Shown here in pieces: positions 20,788 through 28,151 of a stretch of DNA of 39,968 nucleotides. Below the pieces are notes generated by a model. The model had not been told where the DNA came from. It was given only the letters and a program-made list of their open reading frames with translations, and searched no databases. This stretch comes from a virus. The stretch spans positions 1 through 39,968 of the IMG/VR virus record IMGVR_UViG_3300022665_000771, one strand, 5' to 3'. How positions within the stretch are numbered: the first letter of the stretch is position 1; each line of letters begins with the position of its first letter. The position numbers and the translations under genes are program-made.

Positions 20788-21351
20788 ATGGGTGCGCTCA
20801 ATTGGATCGGCCAACTCGTTGAATGGTTCGCCTCTCTCATCCCACGGATAGGAATCTGCAAGTCGAACGAGGCTGGAGTGAAGTACGTTCGCGGCTCGGT
20901 GGTAAAAGTCATCGAGCCCGGCATGTACGTCCATTGGCCGATCACCACCATAGTCGAGACAGAAAGCACCGCACGCCAAACCGCGATCCTGGAATCGCAG
21001 ACGCTCACCACTAGCGATGACCACACCGTCACCGTCAGCGGCGTGCTGGTCTACTACATCAACGACATCATGAAGGCGCTGGTCGACACCGAAGACATCG
21101 ATGACACTCTCGGCGATATCGCGATGACGGCGCAAACCGATGCCGTGATCAGCCGCACTTTCGAGGCCGCCAAGACCGAGATCGTTGGGCTCGACAGCAA
21201 CAAGGAGCTGACCGTGGCTTGCCGGAAGGCGCTGGCGCCGTTCGGTATTCGGGTGCAGTCCTACACGATCACGAATTTTGCGGAGACGATCGCGTACCAG
21301 GTCATGGGTGTGCCTCAAGAGATCACGCTCAACGTGGACGATGGCTCATAG
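20788..21351 (+). CDS. SPFH/band-7 (stomatin-prohibitin-like) protein
   Basis: The 187-residue product matches the SPFH fold: an N-terminal amphipathic segment (IGQLVEWFASLIPRIG), then GVKYVRGSVVKVIEPGMYVHWP (30-51), TARQTAILESQTLTTSDDHTVTVSGVLVYYI (61-91), a helix after TLGDIAMTAQTDAV, and LAPFGIRVQSYTITNFAET (149-167). SPFH proteins form ring-like membrane scaffolds (HflK/HflC, stomatin, prohibitin). The long C-terminal coiled coil of cellular homologues is missing. It sits between portal and head morphogenesis genes and overlaps the latter by 11 bases, so it is probably expressed with the head proteins. Its role in a phage is unknown. Confidence 0.85.
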   Translation: MGALNWIGQLVEWFASLIPRIGICKSNEAGVKYVRGSVVKVIEPGMYVHWPITTIVETESTARQTAILESQTLTTSDDHTVTVSGVLVYYINDIMKALVDTEDIDDTLGDIAMTAQTDAVISRTFEAAKTEIVGLDSNKELTVACRKALAPFGIRVQSYTITNFAETIAYQVMGVPQEITLNVDDGS

Positions 21352-22447
21352 AATCCCAAAGGACGCGAACGCGCGGTACTTCCGCGCGGCTGTGGCACAC
21401 CAGACCAGCGTCCAGCGACTCTCGGCCGGACTGGCTGGCCGGGTCGCCGCGCTCATGGCTCCGCATGACAGAGATTTGGCACGAATCTTGCGACGGAGAC
21501 TTCCTTCGCTGCTCGGCCGGCGCTTCGACCTGAACGATCCCCGTTGGGCCGTTTTATTCAGAGAAATACGCGAAAATCGCAAGCGTGCTACGCGCGCGGT
21601 CAGAGACGAGCTTCGACCGCTGGTAGTGGAACTGAGCCAAAACGAGACTCGAGTCGAAGAAGAGATCATGGCCGCGGCGCTACTGCCGTTCGCAGCTTCG
21701 CTCAACCCGCCCGACCTGCGCGCGCTGCGCACCGAGATCCTGCGTACCCCATATGGGGGTGGAAACGCCGGAGGCGGAAAGACTTTCCAGCAGTGGTTCA
21801 ACTCCGTCTTCAGATTCACGACCGCTCAGATCTCAGACATCGTTCAGACCGCGGTAAGCGAGCAGGCCGCTATCGATTCGATCGTGGCTCAAGTCATAGG
21901 CACCCGGGGGCAGGGTTTCTTCAACGGTGCGACCGCGACGATGCAGCAGCACTTGGCGACCGTGGTGCGCACGACGGTGAACCACATCAGTACATCCTCC
22001 CGCGGAGCCGTCTGGGCGGCTAACTCTGGCCTGATTTCCCACCTGCAGTGGCGCGCGGTGCTAGATGACAAGACAAGCGTGATCTGTCGCGGCCGAGATG
22101 GAAGAAATGCGCCGCTTGACGGCAAGAGCGAGGTTCCGCCGCCTAGGCTAGTTCCCTCGAACGCGAGGCCGCCAGCGCATCCCCGATGCCGCAGCATCAT
22201 GATCATCGTCTTCCGGGGCGGGGGGCCGGTGCCCGGGATGAATTACGCCGAATTCCTGCGCGGCCAGCCGGTCGGCTTCCAGAACGAGGTGCTGGGCACC
22301 ACGAAAGCCCGGCTTTTTCGCCGCGGCGATCTGTCGCTCGACAAGTTCACCGACCGCGCCGGCGGCGAGTTGACGATCGCAGAACTGGCTCAGACCCAGC
22401 CGCAAGCCTTCGCGGCCGCTGGCCTGGTTGCCTCTGAATTCCAGTAA
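21341..22447 (+). CDS. Mu F-like head morphogenesis protein
   Basis: Start at ATG 21341, within the end of the SPFH gene. The 368-residue product has an Arg-rich helical N-terminal half. The Mu gpF-like domain occupies about residues 205-285 (RTTVNHISTSSRGAVW..., LDDKTSVICRGRDGRNAPL..., PPAHPRCRSIMI), with the Cys and His/Cys positions typical of the family. These minor capsid proteins bind the portal vertex and aid head assembly. The C-terminal 80 residues are an extension with no motif I know. Position after the portal is normal. Confidence 0.85.
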   Translation: MAHRIPKDANARYFRAAVAHQTSVQRLSAGLAGRVAALMAPHDRDLARILRRRLPSLLGRRFDLNDPRWAVLFREIRENRKRATRAVRDELRPLVVELSQNETRVEEEIMAAALLPFAASLNPPDLRALRTEILRTPYGGGNAGGGKTFQQWFNSVFRFTTAQISDIVQTAVSEQAAIDSIVAQVIGTRGQGFFNGATATMQQHLATVVRTTVNHISTSSRGAVWAANSGLISHLQWRAVLDDKTSVICRGRDGRNAPLDGKSEVPPPRLVPSNARPPAHPRCRSIMIIVFRGGGPVPGMNYAEFLRGQPVGFQNEVLGTTKARLFRRGDLSLDKFTDRAGGELTIAELAQTQPQAFAAAGLVASEFQ

Positions 22448-22450
22448 CAC

Positions 22451-22480
22451 TGGACAGAATCACCCCAATCTGCCTATACT
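22451..22480 (+). promoter_or_regulatory. Sigma-70-like promoter before 22488
   Basis: TGGACA (22451-22456), 18-bp spacer, TATACT (22475-22480). The ATG of the next gene lies 7 bases downstream, at the expected start of transcription, and no Shine-Dalgarno is visible. Confidence 0.6.
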
Positions 22481-22487
22481 GAGCGCC

Positions 22488-22736
22488 ATGTACGCTGCTG
22501 TGTTCATTTGCTCTATCCTGATAGGCACTTGTTTCGCCACCATCGACCCGGAGGTCTACGGGACCCTGTCTGAGTGTGAGGCGGCGTTGCCCGTGGCAAC
22601 GCAGGTAGCTAGTAAGGCTTTGACCGAGGGCGTCATCCCCCCTGCAGCCGACCATTACGTGTGGGAGTGCTGCTCCCCAGAACCATTTGACCCGATGAAC
22701 AAGCCTCGGTGTATGAACGATGAGGATGGAATTTGA
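22488..22736 (+). CDS. Small secreted Cys-rich protein, 82 aa
   Basis: An 82-residue product with a signal peptide (residues 1-17, AVFICSILIGTCFA) and a mature part with at least four cysteines (SECEA, WECC, PRCMN). It follows its own promoter with an apparently leaderless start and lies between head morphogenesis and scaffold genes, an odd place for a secreted protein. Its stop overlaps the start of a 29-codon gene. Function unknown. Confidence 0.6.
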   Translation: MYAAVFICSILIGTCFATIDPEVYGTLSECEAALPVATQVASKALTEGVIPPAADHYVWECCSPEPFDPMNKPRCMNDEDGI

Positions 22737-22825
22737 TGCCTAAGCATAGGAAGAAAAAAGAAAGGGCGAAGAGGGAAGATCCCACGACCCTACTGATTTA
22801 CACAGGAGCCGCAAGGCCAAAATAG
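22736..22825 (+). CDS. Small highly basic protein, 29 aa
   Basis: ATG at 22736 overlaps the preceding stop (TGATG). The 29-residue product begins MPKHRKKKERAKRE and ends with a short neutral tail. The charge suggests nucleic-acid or membrane-surface binding. Too small for the usual gene finders; supported by overlap and lysine/arginine bias. Confidence 0.45.
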   Translation: MPKHRKKKERAKREDPTTLLIYTGAARPK

Positions 22826-22839
22826 AAACCTGTGTACCT

Positions 22840-22881
22840 CCACCGCGAGCGAGTCTCGGGGTGGGTGATCCACCAAGGAGG
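22840..22881 (+). promoter_or_regulatory. Leader with alternative hairpins before scaffold gene
   Basis: CCACC (22840-22844) and CGAG (22846-22849) can pair with CTCG (22855-22858) and GGTGG (22860-22864). The same GGTGG can instead pair with a second CCACC (22870-22874) that directly abuts the AAGGAGG ribosome site (22875-22881). The two structures exclude each other. Confidence 0.45.
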
Positions 22882-22886
22882 ACACC

Positions 22887-23696
22887 ATGCCATTTGATTT
22901 TGAATCAAACCAAACCGTACCTACTCTCGATGACGTTCCTGAAAATCTCCGACCGTTCTATGAGCCCAACGAGGGTGAGGATGGCGGATTCAACATCCGA
23001 ACTGATGATGTAACCAAGGCCGCAGTTCCCGTGCTGGCCGGTTCGTTCAAATCGCTCAGCGCTGCGCGCGCCGAAGCCAAAGGGCTGAAAGGAAAAAGCG
23101 CTGATCTGTCCACCCTATCGGCTTACGGCACGACCGTGGAAGAGATCGTCACTGGTGTCAATGCGAAAATCACTGAGCTGGAAACAGCCGCTGCCAAGGG
23201 CGATCCCAAAGCGAAGCTCGATATCGAGAAACTCAAGGCGGACATGAAGACTGCACATGCCACCGATCGTGAGGGCGACCTCAAGAAGATCACTGGTCTG
23301 ACTGCCCAGCTGCATAAGCACCTGGTCAGTTCCCAATTCGGCAAGGCCGCTGCCAAGGGCGATGATCCCGATTTGATCGAGAAGGTTCTCGGCGATCAGG
23401 TTCGAGTGCTCGAGGAAGACGGTTCTAGCAGAGCTGTGATCGTGGACAGTGCTGGTGACATCCGCCACAACGGTGTCGGTGCAGAGATGACCATCGCTGA
23501 GCTGATGCAGGAAGCCCGCAAGAGCGCGTCCTACGGCAGAGTCTTCACCTCCGAAGTACCTGATGGCGGCGGTACTCCGCCGGCACGCAAAGTGGTGACG
23601 GGGCTGAACCGATCGACGCAGAACGCCGGTGAGAAGCCCGCAATAAGCAAGATTTCGGATGGTCTCGCGAAGCTGACTGCGGGCCGCACGACTTAG
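22887..23696 (+). CDS. Probable scaffold protein
   Basis: The 269-residue product is charged and mostly helical with a predicted coiled coil in the middle (ITELETAAAKGDPKAKLDIEKLKADM...), flanked by a disordered N terminus and a basic Ser/Gly-rich C terminus. This and its place directly before the major capsid gene fit a prohead scaffold (GP20-like). Strong Shine-Dalgarno AAGGAGG. A terminator follows directly, which should limit read-through to capsid. No protease domain is visible in the window. Confidence 0.75.
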   Translation: MPFDFESNQTVPTLDDVPENLRPFYEPNEGEDGGFNIRTDDVTKAAVPVLAGSFKSLSAARAEAKGLKGKSADLSTLSAYGTTVEEIVTGVNAKITELETAAAKGDPKAKLDIEKLKADMKTAHATDREGDLKKITGLTAQLHKHLVSSQFGKAAAKGDDPDLIEKVLGDQVRVLEEDGSSRAVIVDSAGDIRHNGVGAEMTIAELMQEARKSASYGRVFTSEVPDGGGTPPARKVVTGLNRSTQNAGEKPAISKISDGLAKLTAGRTT

Positions 23697-23710
23697 GTCC
23701 GGCACGGGGC

Positions 23711-23744
23711 GGGGCTCCGCATAGCAAAAAGTGTGCGGAGCCCC
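23711..23744 (+). terminator. Strong hairpin terminator after scaffold gene
   Basis: GGGGCTCCGCA (23711-23721) and TGCGGAGCCCC (23734-23744) form a perfect 11-bp stem with an A-rich 12-base loop, followed by TTGCATTTAT. A new promoter begins in the trailing bases. Confidence 0.8.
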
Positions 23745-23773
23745 TTGCATTTATCTAGGCAGAGACCTACACT
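23745..23773 (+). promoter_or_regulatory. Sigma-70-like promoter for major capsid gene
   Basis: TTGCAT (23745-23750), 17-bp spacer, TACACT (23768-23773), placed directly behind the scaffold terminator. The transcript would carry a leader of about 120 bases to the capsid gene. Confidence 0.6.
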
Positions 23774-23788
23774 CGATCCTATAGCTGA

Positions 23789-23803
23789 TCGAGGTGACCT
23801 CGA
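23789..23803 (+). promoter_or_regulatory. Palindrome downstream of capsid promoter
   Basis: TCGAGGT-G-ACCTCGA is a perfect 7-bp-arm palindrome about 10-20 bases after the predicted transcription start. It could be an operator or the top of a leader hairpin. Confidence 0.45.
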
Positions 23804-23900
23804 AAGGCCAATTTTTCAGGTCCAGCACAAGGGTGATCCGCGGCTGGGTGCTCTCTGGGTGAGCCAGAGCGACCAAACATAACCGCCACGGAGGAATATC

Positions 23901-24821
23901 ATGGCATCAGTCACCCTTGTAGAGTCTGCCAAGCTTGCCCAAAACGAGCTGATCGCAGGCATCATCGAAAACGTAATCACCGTCAACAAGATGTTCGAAG
24001 TTCTGCCTTTTGACGGAATCAACGGCAATGCTCTCGCCTACAACCGAGAGAATGTTCTCGGCAATGTGGAAACGACCACGGTCAATTCCACGATCACCGC
24101 GAAAGCCGCTGCGACCTTCAATCAGATCACGTCTAGTCTCACCACGATCGTCGGCGATGCCGAAGTCAACGGTTTGCTCCAGGCGACTCGTTCCAGCGAC
24201 GGCAACGATCAGACGGCCGTACAGATTGCCTCTAAGGCGAAAAGCGCGGGCCGCTCGTACCAGAACTTGTTCATCAACGGCGTTTCCGGCGGCAACGACT
24301 TCGATGGTCTTTTGGTACTGTGTGTCCCGGCCCAGCATGTAGACACCGGCGTGAACGGCGCGGCTCTGAGTTTCGATTTTCTCGACAACCTGCTCGACCT
24401 CGTGGTCGATAAGGATGGCCAGGTCGACTACATCACGATGCACGCGCGGACCATCCGCTCGTACATGTCGCTGTTGCGCAACCTCGGTGGGGCTAGCATC
24501 AACGAAACGGTCACGTTGCCTTCCGGCACCGAACTTCCGGCGTACCGCGGCACCCCGATTTTCCGCAACGATTACATTCCAATCGACCAGGTTAAAGGAA
24601 CCGGCAGCGCGCAGACCACGATCTTTGCTGGCACCTTCGATGACGGTTCGCGTCAGCACGGCATCGCCGGTCTGACCGCCGAGTTGGCCGCTGGTGTGCA
24701 GGTCGTTGATGTCGGCGAAGCGGAAGCCGCGGACAACCACATCTGGCGTATCAAGTGGTACTGCGGTCTGGCGCTCTTCTCTGAAAAGGGAATCTCCTGC
24801 GCTGACGGCATCACCAACTAG
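23901..24821 (+). CDS. Major capsid protein, HK97-like
   Basis: The 306-residue protein begins MASVTLVESAKLAQNELIAGIIENVITVNKMFEVLPFDGINGNALAYNRE, the N-terminal pattern of HK97-fold capsid proteins of the phage gp7/gp13-like group. It continues with a central domain (SLLRNLGG, TLPSGTELPAYRGTPIFRNDYIPI) and a C-terminal core. The length is normal for a capsid protein without a delta domain. It is flanked by its own promoter and a stable 3' hairpin, consistent with very high expression. The start has GGAGGAA 7 bases upstream. Confidence 0.9.
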   Translation: MASVTLVESAKLAQNELIAGIIENVITVNKMFEVLPFDGINGNALAYNRENVLGNVETTTVNSTITAKAAATFNQITSSLTTIVGDAEVNGLLQATRSSDGNDQTAVQIASKAKSAGRSYQNLFINGVSGGNDFDGLLVLCVPAQHVDTGVNGAALSFDFLDNLLDLVVDKDGQVDYITMHARTIRSYMSLLRNLGGASINETVTLPSGTELPAYRGTPIFRNDYIPIDQVKGTGSAQTTIFAGTFDDGSRQHGIAGLTAELAAGVQVVDVGEAEAADNHIWRIKWYCGLALFSEKGISCADGITN

Positions 24822-24834
24822 GAGTTGCTTTAAC

Positions 24835-24862
24835 GAAGGGGCTAGGGAAACCTGGCCCCTTC
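24835..24862 (+). other. Stable GAAA-loop hairpin after capsid gene
   Basis: GAAGGGGCTAGG (24835-24846) and CCTGGCCCCTTC (24851-24862) form a 12-bp stem with one T-G wobble, closed by a GAAA tetraloop. No T-run follows, so it is more likely a message-stabilising or processing element than a full terminator. Confidence 0.7.
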
Positions 24863-24889
24863 AGGCCAACTCAGTACAGGAGTTTTACC

Positions 24890-25162
24890 ATGGCTATTGT
24901 AGCTCAACTTGTAGAGAGAATCACAGGCGCCGGAGATAACGACCTCCGAGACGGCATTCACGCCATCATCCTTGCAATCGATGACGCGGTCGATACAACC
25001 GACGCAGAGATCCAAACGAGAGGCGTGACGGTATGTAACGCGAACGGTCTGGATCTCAGTGTGGGCTATTTCAATTCGAACACAGCCATCGCCGCAACGT
25101 ACGACGCCGCGGACGATGTCACTGTTTGGAAGTCGGACAAACTACTTCAGGTCATCGCCTAG
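24890..25162 (+). CDS. Small capsid-region protein, 90 aa
   Basis: A 90-residue protein with a helical N terminus and Ala/Asp-rich strands. Start at ATG with a Shine-Dalgarno (CAGGAG) 9 bases upstream. Position directly after the capsid gene suggests a decoration or minor head protein, but no family is recognised. Confidence 0.6.
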   Translation: MAIVAQLVERITGAGDNDLRDGIHAIILAIDDAVDTTDAEIQTRGVTVCNANGLDLSVGYFNSNTAIAATYDAADDVTVWKSDKLLQVIA

Positions 25163-25179
25163 GATAGCGGAGAACATTC

Positions 25180-25749
25180 ATGCCCACCTATATTCTTACT
25201 ATTCCCTCAGTTACTGGCTCAAGTGCTGTCAATGACGTGCGAAACGTCGTAGTGGCCGCCTTCACCCCCGATGACGCGCGGGCCAGAGCCAAAAGTCTTT
25301 TCAGTAACGACAGCGATGGACTCTGGGATGTTTCGGCCACCCAGATTCCCCTTGACGCGTCCAATTTACTGGGTTTCCGCATGCGCATCATCGTTTCTGA
25401 TCCTGCGACTGGTGATGTCGTCGTAGATCTCACGGGAACAGCTGCCGGGGTACAAATGGATGGCTTTGCGGCCGCCGCAGTGATCCTGCTGAATAACACA
25501 ACGATCATCAACGCGGCTTCTTACAACGTAACCTCTGACGTATTGACCGTGGCTGGTGTGGCCGATAATCTTGGCGACCATAATCTCGTGGTTGAAATCT
25601 TTCCCCCGCTAGTCTCTTCAGAACAAAACGTTGCGGTTCCGTCCTTCGTGACTACGATCGTTGATGAGGGAATCGCAGGAGCGGTACTCACAGCGCAGCT
25701 AGCTGGGGGTGCTGTCACATTCCCTGGCGTTCCCGTAGCAATTTCATAG
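25180..25749 (+). CDS. Capsid-region structural protein, paralogue 1
   Basis: A 189-residue protein with YILTIPS, a helix PDDARARAKSLFSNDSDGLWD, an interior I[V/I]SDPxTGDVVVD strand and a hydrophobic C terminus (FVTTIVDEGIAGAVLTAQLA). It aligns along its length with the next gene. The fold looks beta-rich, as for head decoration or fibre proteins. Virion role inferred from position only. Shine-Dalgarno GGAG lies 8 bases upstream. Confidence 0.65.
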   Translation: MPTYILTIPSVTGSSAVNDVRNVVVAAFTPDDARARAKSLFSNDSDGLWDVSATQIPLDASNLLGFRMRIIVSDPATGDVVVDLTGTAAGVQMDGFAAAAVILLNNTTIINAASYNVTSDVLTVAGVADNLGDHNLVVEIFPPLVSSEQNVAVPSFVTTIVDEGIAGAVLTAQLAGGAVTFPGVPVAIS

Positions 25750-25758
25750 GAGATCATC

Positions 25759-26325
25759 ATGCCCGCCTACCTCGTTAAACTACCCACGACCAACTCCGCC
25801 GGCAGCCTGCTGAACGGCGCGCGCAACGTTACCGTGTTCGCGGAAAGTCCCGCAGACGCGATAGCAATGGCCCAGAGTCAGTTCGCCGCTGACAGCGACG
25901 GCCTCTGGGCCGCGGCCCTCACCACAGCGGCACTTGCGGCCGCCGATATGACAGGCTTCACGCTGCGTTGTATCATCTCTGACCCTGTGACGGGCGTCGT
26001 ATCTGTCGATGTCTCCCAAGTCGGCGTGAACGCGGACGTGATGGATGACCTGGGCACAGACATCGTAGTTGCGCTGAACGCGACCGCTTCGATCGACGCG
26101 GCTTCGTACAATGCCACCACCAACCTTCTGACCGTCGCAGCCATCTCTGACGCCCTGGGCGATCAAAACCTTGCCGTGACGTTCACGCCCCCGGTAGCCA
26201 CCTCAGAGGTGGCAATTACGATTCCGTCCTTCGTAGGCGCAATCGTTGACGAAGGGATCGCGGCAGCTGTACTCACGGTACAGCTGGCCACGGACGCCAT
26301 TGAAATTCCCAAAATCGCTGTGTAA
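25759..26325 (+). CDS. Capsid-region structural protein, paralogue 2
   Basis: A 188-residue protein paralogous to its upstream neighbour: YLVKLP, SPADAIAMAQSQFAADSDGLW, IISDPVTGVVSVDVS, NxTxxIxAASYNxTxxxLTVA and FVGAIVDEGIAAAVLTVQLA recur in the same order. Tandem duplication is clear at the protein level. Shine-Dalgarno AGGAG upstream. Likely a second decoration-type protein. Confidence 0.65.
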   Translation: MPAYLVKLPTTNSAGSLLNGARNVTVFAESPADAIAMAQSQFAADSDGLWAAALTTAALAAADMTGFTLRCIISDPVTGVVSVDVSQVGVNADVMDDLGTDIVVALNATASIDAASYNATTNLLTVAAISDALGDQNLAVTFTPPVATSEVAITIPSFVGAIVDEGIAAAVLTVQLATDAIEIPKIAV

Positions 26326-26355
26326 AAGATGACTAGACCATAAGGAGAAACCCCC

Positions 26356-26985
26356 ATGGCCGCTACACGAGAAATCAAGATGATATTGGCCGGCGCGTAC
26401 GCCGGGCAGACCCGGGTACTGAAAGATCTGCTCTTTGTCGAGGGCGAGTACACACTCGTCGGATCGGAGGTGGAGGTTTTAGGTCTGGTTGGCTATCTCG
26501 GAAAGTGCTACCGAGCATATCCCGAGAATTCACGCGAACTGGCCGCTGCACAGGCAGTCGACGCCGCGGCGGCAGGAGTAAAGGACGATGGCGAGCGTAA
26601 TCTTCAAGAGAGTGCCGGGAATCAGTCGGGGGACAACGACCTTTCAGATGGTGGAGTTCAGCCGACTGGGAGCGGGCCTGCCTCGCCTTCCGCAGACGAC
26701 AGGAGCGGAGCAGCTGACCCCGCGGCCGGGCCCGAGATTCTTCTTCCCGTCGGGGACGGACATCAGGACGCCGGGATTCCCGTCGCGCCCGGATCGGGGT
26801 CGCCGGAGAGGATTCGTGCGGCGCTAGCTCAGCTGGATCCGGCCAACAACGAGCAATGGTGTTCTGACGGGAAACCGACCATGGAAGCGGTCCAAGCATT
26901 CTACGGCAGCGCCGATATCAGCCGCTCCGCTGTCGTGGCTCTTTTCCCGAATTTCAAACGAGAGACACCTGAACTGGATACCTAG
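26356..26985 (+). CDS. Structural-region protein with C-terminal conserved motif, 209 aa
   Basis: N-terminal residues 1-60 form a compact domain (REIKMILAGAYAGQTRVLKDLLFVEGEYTL). A long Gly/Ser/Asp/Pro-rich linker (about 70-148) joins it to a C-terminal motif LxQLDPxNNEQWCSDGKPTMEAVQAFYGSADISRSAVVALFPNFKRE. The last motif (LDP.N...W...G.P....V....G......R..V....P.F.RE) is one I know from varied phage head-region proteins, function unknown. Position suggests a head accessory protein. Confidence 0.65.
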   Translation: MAATREIKMILAGAYAGQTRVLKDLLFVEGEYTLVGSEVEVLGLVGYLGKCYRAYPENSRELAAAQAVDAAAAGVKDDGERNLQESAGNQSGDNDLSDGGVQPTGSGPASPSADDRSGAADPAAGPEILLPVGDGHQDAGIPVAPGSGSPERIRAALAQLDPANNEQWCSDGKPTMEAVQAFYGSADISRSAVVALFPNFKRETPELDT

Positions 26986-27011
26986 ACAGCACGGCATTTG
27001 CTGTGTAGGAT
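26983..27011 (+). promoter_or_regulatory. Sigma-70-like promoter candidate
   Basis: TAGACA (26983-26988), 17-bp spacer, TAGGAT (27006-27011), overlapping the end of the upstream gene and 30 bases before the next ATG. Weaker than the other late promoters. Confidence 0.4.
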
Positions 27012-27040
27012 AGAGATATCTTCACTAGGAGGACACAACC

Positions 27041-27232
27041 ATGTCTAAGCATCGAGGTACAACCGCTTCCGCAGCGAAATTTTTCGTCGCCGAGTCCAAG
27101 GGCTCGCGGCCGGCGACCAGTGGCAACAAAAATCTTGGCAGCTCGGCGCAAATGCCGGGAGGCAGCCAGAGCGTACGGGTTGATGGCGTAATTGCCGCCA
27201 ATCTCAAGGGTCCCGACCCATTTGGCAAGTAA
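27041..27232 (+). CDS. Small Gly/Ser-rich protein, 63 aa
   Basis: A 63-residue basic protein with low-complexity composition and no predicted membrane segment. Strong Shine-Dalgarno AGGAGG upstream. It precedes the spike-base-like gene by 3 bases. May be a head or connector accessory protein; no family recognised. Confidence 0.5.
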   Translation: MSKHRGTTASAAKFFVAESKGSRPATSGNKNLGSSAQMPGGSQSVRVDGVIAANLKGPDPFGK

Positions 27233-27235
27233 TCC

Positions 27236-27526
27236 GTGGCCTACAATGACGCCTCAAGGGGTTTGGGCGGACGCGAGTTCGGGGATTTCGCTTCTCCGGA
27301 CGCGTCCTTTACCCATTCGTTCGCGATACTCCTCAGTGATACTGAGGACATGCCTAATTACGCGCGAGTCATCTTTATTGGCTGCCCTGGATTCCTGCAT
27401 TACAAGATGCTGAGCGGGGAAGTACGAACGCGTAAGTTGCCTGCCGGATATCATCCGCTGCAAATCACGCGGGTATTTGTAACGGGCACAACCATTCCCG
27501 CCGATGAGCTTGAAGGGCATTACTAA
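27236..27526 (+). CDS. Spike-base-like structural protein, GTG start
   Basis: A 96-residue protein starting at GTG 27236. It has the layout of spike base proteins known from gene transfer agents (RCAP_rcc01079-like): SFAILLSDTEDMPNYARVIFIGCPGFLHYKMLSGEVRTRKLPAGYHPLQITRVFVTGTTI. Those proteins attach head spikes to capsid vertices. The match is by pattern, not search. The stop overlaps the next ATG (TAATG). Confidence 0.65.
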   Translation: MAYNDASRGLGGREFGDFASPDASFTHSFAILLSDTEDMPNYARVIFIGCPGFLHYKMLSGEVRTRKLPAGYHPLQITRVFVTGTTIPADELEGHY

Positions 27527-28149
27527 TGGCATTCACACCGGAAGATGGAACCGGAGTAGTCGGCGCGAACGCATACATTGACGTGGCGTTCGCCGATGGC
27601 TACCAAGATGATCGGGCCCGTACCGATTGGACTCCTTCTCCGGTGGCGGATAAGCAGTCGGCCATCATCCGAGCTTCCGACTACATTGATGAGCGTTTCG
27701 GACGAAATTTCCGAGGCTTTCGCTTCAGTCTAGCTCAAGGGCTTGAGTGGCCGCGAGCATCCGCTTGGGACAACGATGGCTTCCTATATCAGGGGGTTCC
27801 CACGCAGCTGCAAAAGGCTTGCGCGGAGTATGCGCTGATCTCACTCCGCCAAGGCGAGCTGGCGCCTAACCCGCCGCTTCCCACCGGCGACGAAACGCTG
27901 GATGGCACGGCGCCTATTACAGAGGAATCGAACTCCGGCATTGTCACCAAGGTACGCTCCAAAGTTGGACCGCTCGAGGAAGAGACTTCGTTTGCTTCAA
28001 TGGCAACCGTCAGTTCGAAAGAAGCCGGCGGCCGCGTTTCGCAGGCCTCCGTCAACAGTGACTTCTACATCCCGGAATACCCTAGAGCGGATCTCTGGCT
28101 TGAGGAGCTGATCATCAACCCGTATTCTCGCGGCCTGATCCGAGGCTAG
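27526..28149 (+). CDS. Head-tail connector, DnaT-like domain type
   Basis: The 207-residue protein matches the phage group annotated as putative DnaT-like: EDGTGVVGANAYIDVAFADGYQDDR, W, KQSAIIRASDYIDERFGRNFRG, QGLEWPRASAWD, VPTQLQKACAEYALISL. Despite the name these are head completion/connector proteins that sit under the portal. The C-terminal third contains the KVGPLEEETSF and YPRADLWLEELI segments typical of the group. Confidence 0.8.
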   Translation: MAFTPEDGTGVVGANAYIDVAFADGYQDDRARTDWTPSPVADKQSAIIRASDYIDERFGRNFRGFRFSLAQGLEWPRASAWDNDGFLYQGVPTQLQKACAEYALISLRQGELAPNPPLPTGDETLDGTAPITEESNSGIVTKVRSKVGPLEEETSFASMATVSSKEAGGRVSQASVNSDFYIPEYPRADLWLEELIINPYSRGLIRG

Positions 28150-28151
28150 TC

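Noticed and set aside
20710-21318. 202-codon minus-strand ORF opposite portal end and SPFH gene
   Set aside because: The SPFH and portal motifs on the plus strand explain the region. The minus product has no motif.
23907-24740. 277-codon minus-strand ORF opposite the capsid gene
   Set aside because: It mirrors the codon pattern of the major capsid gene. All recognised domains lie on the plus strand, so this is a shadow.
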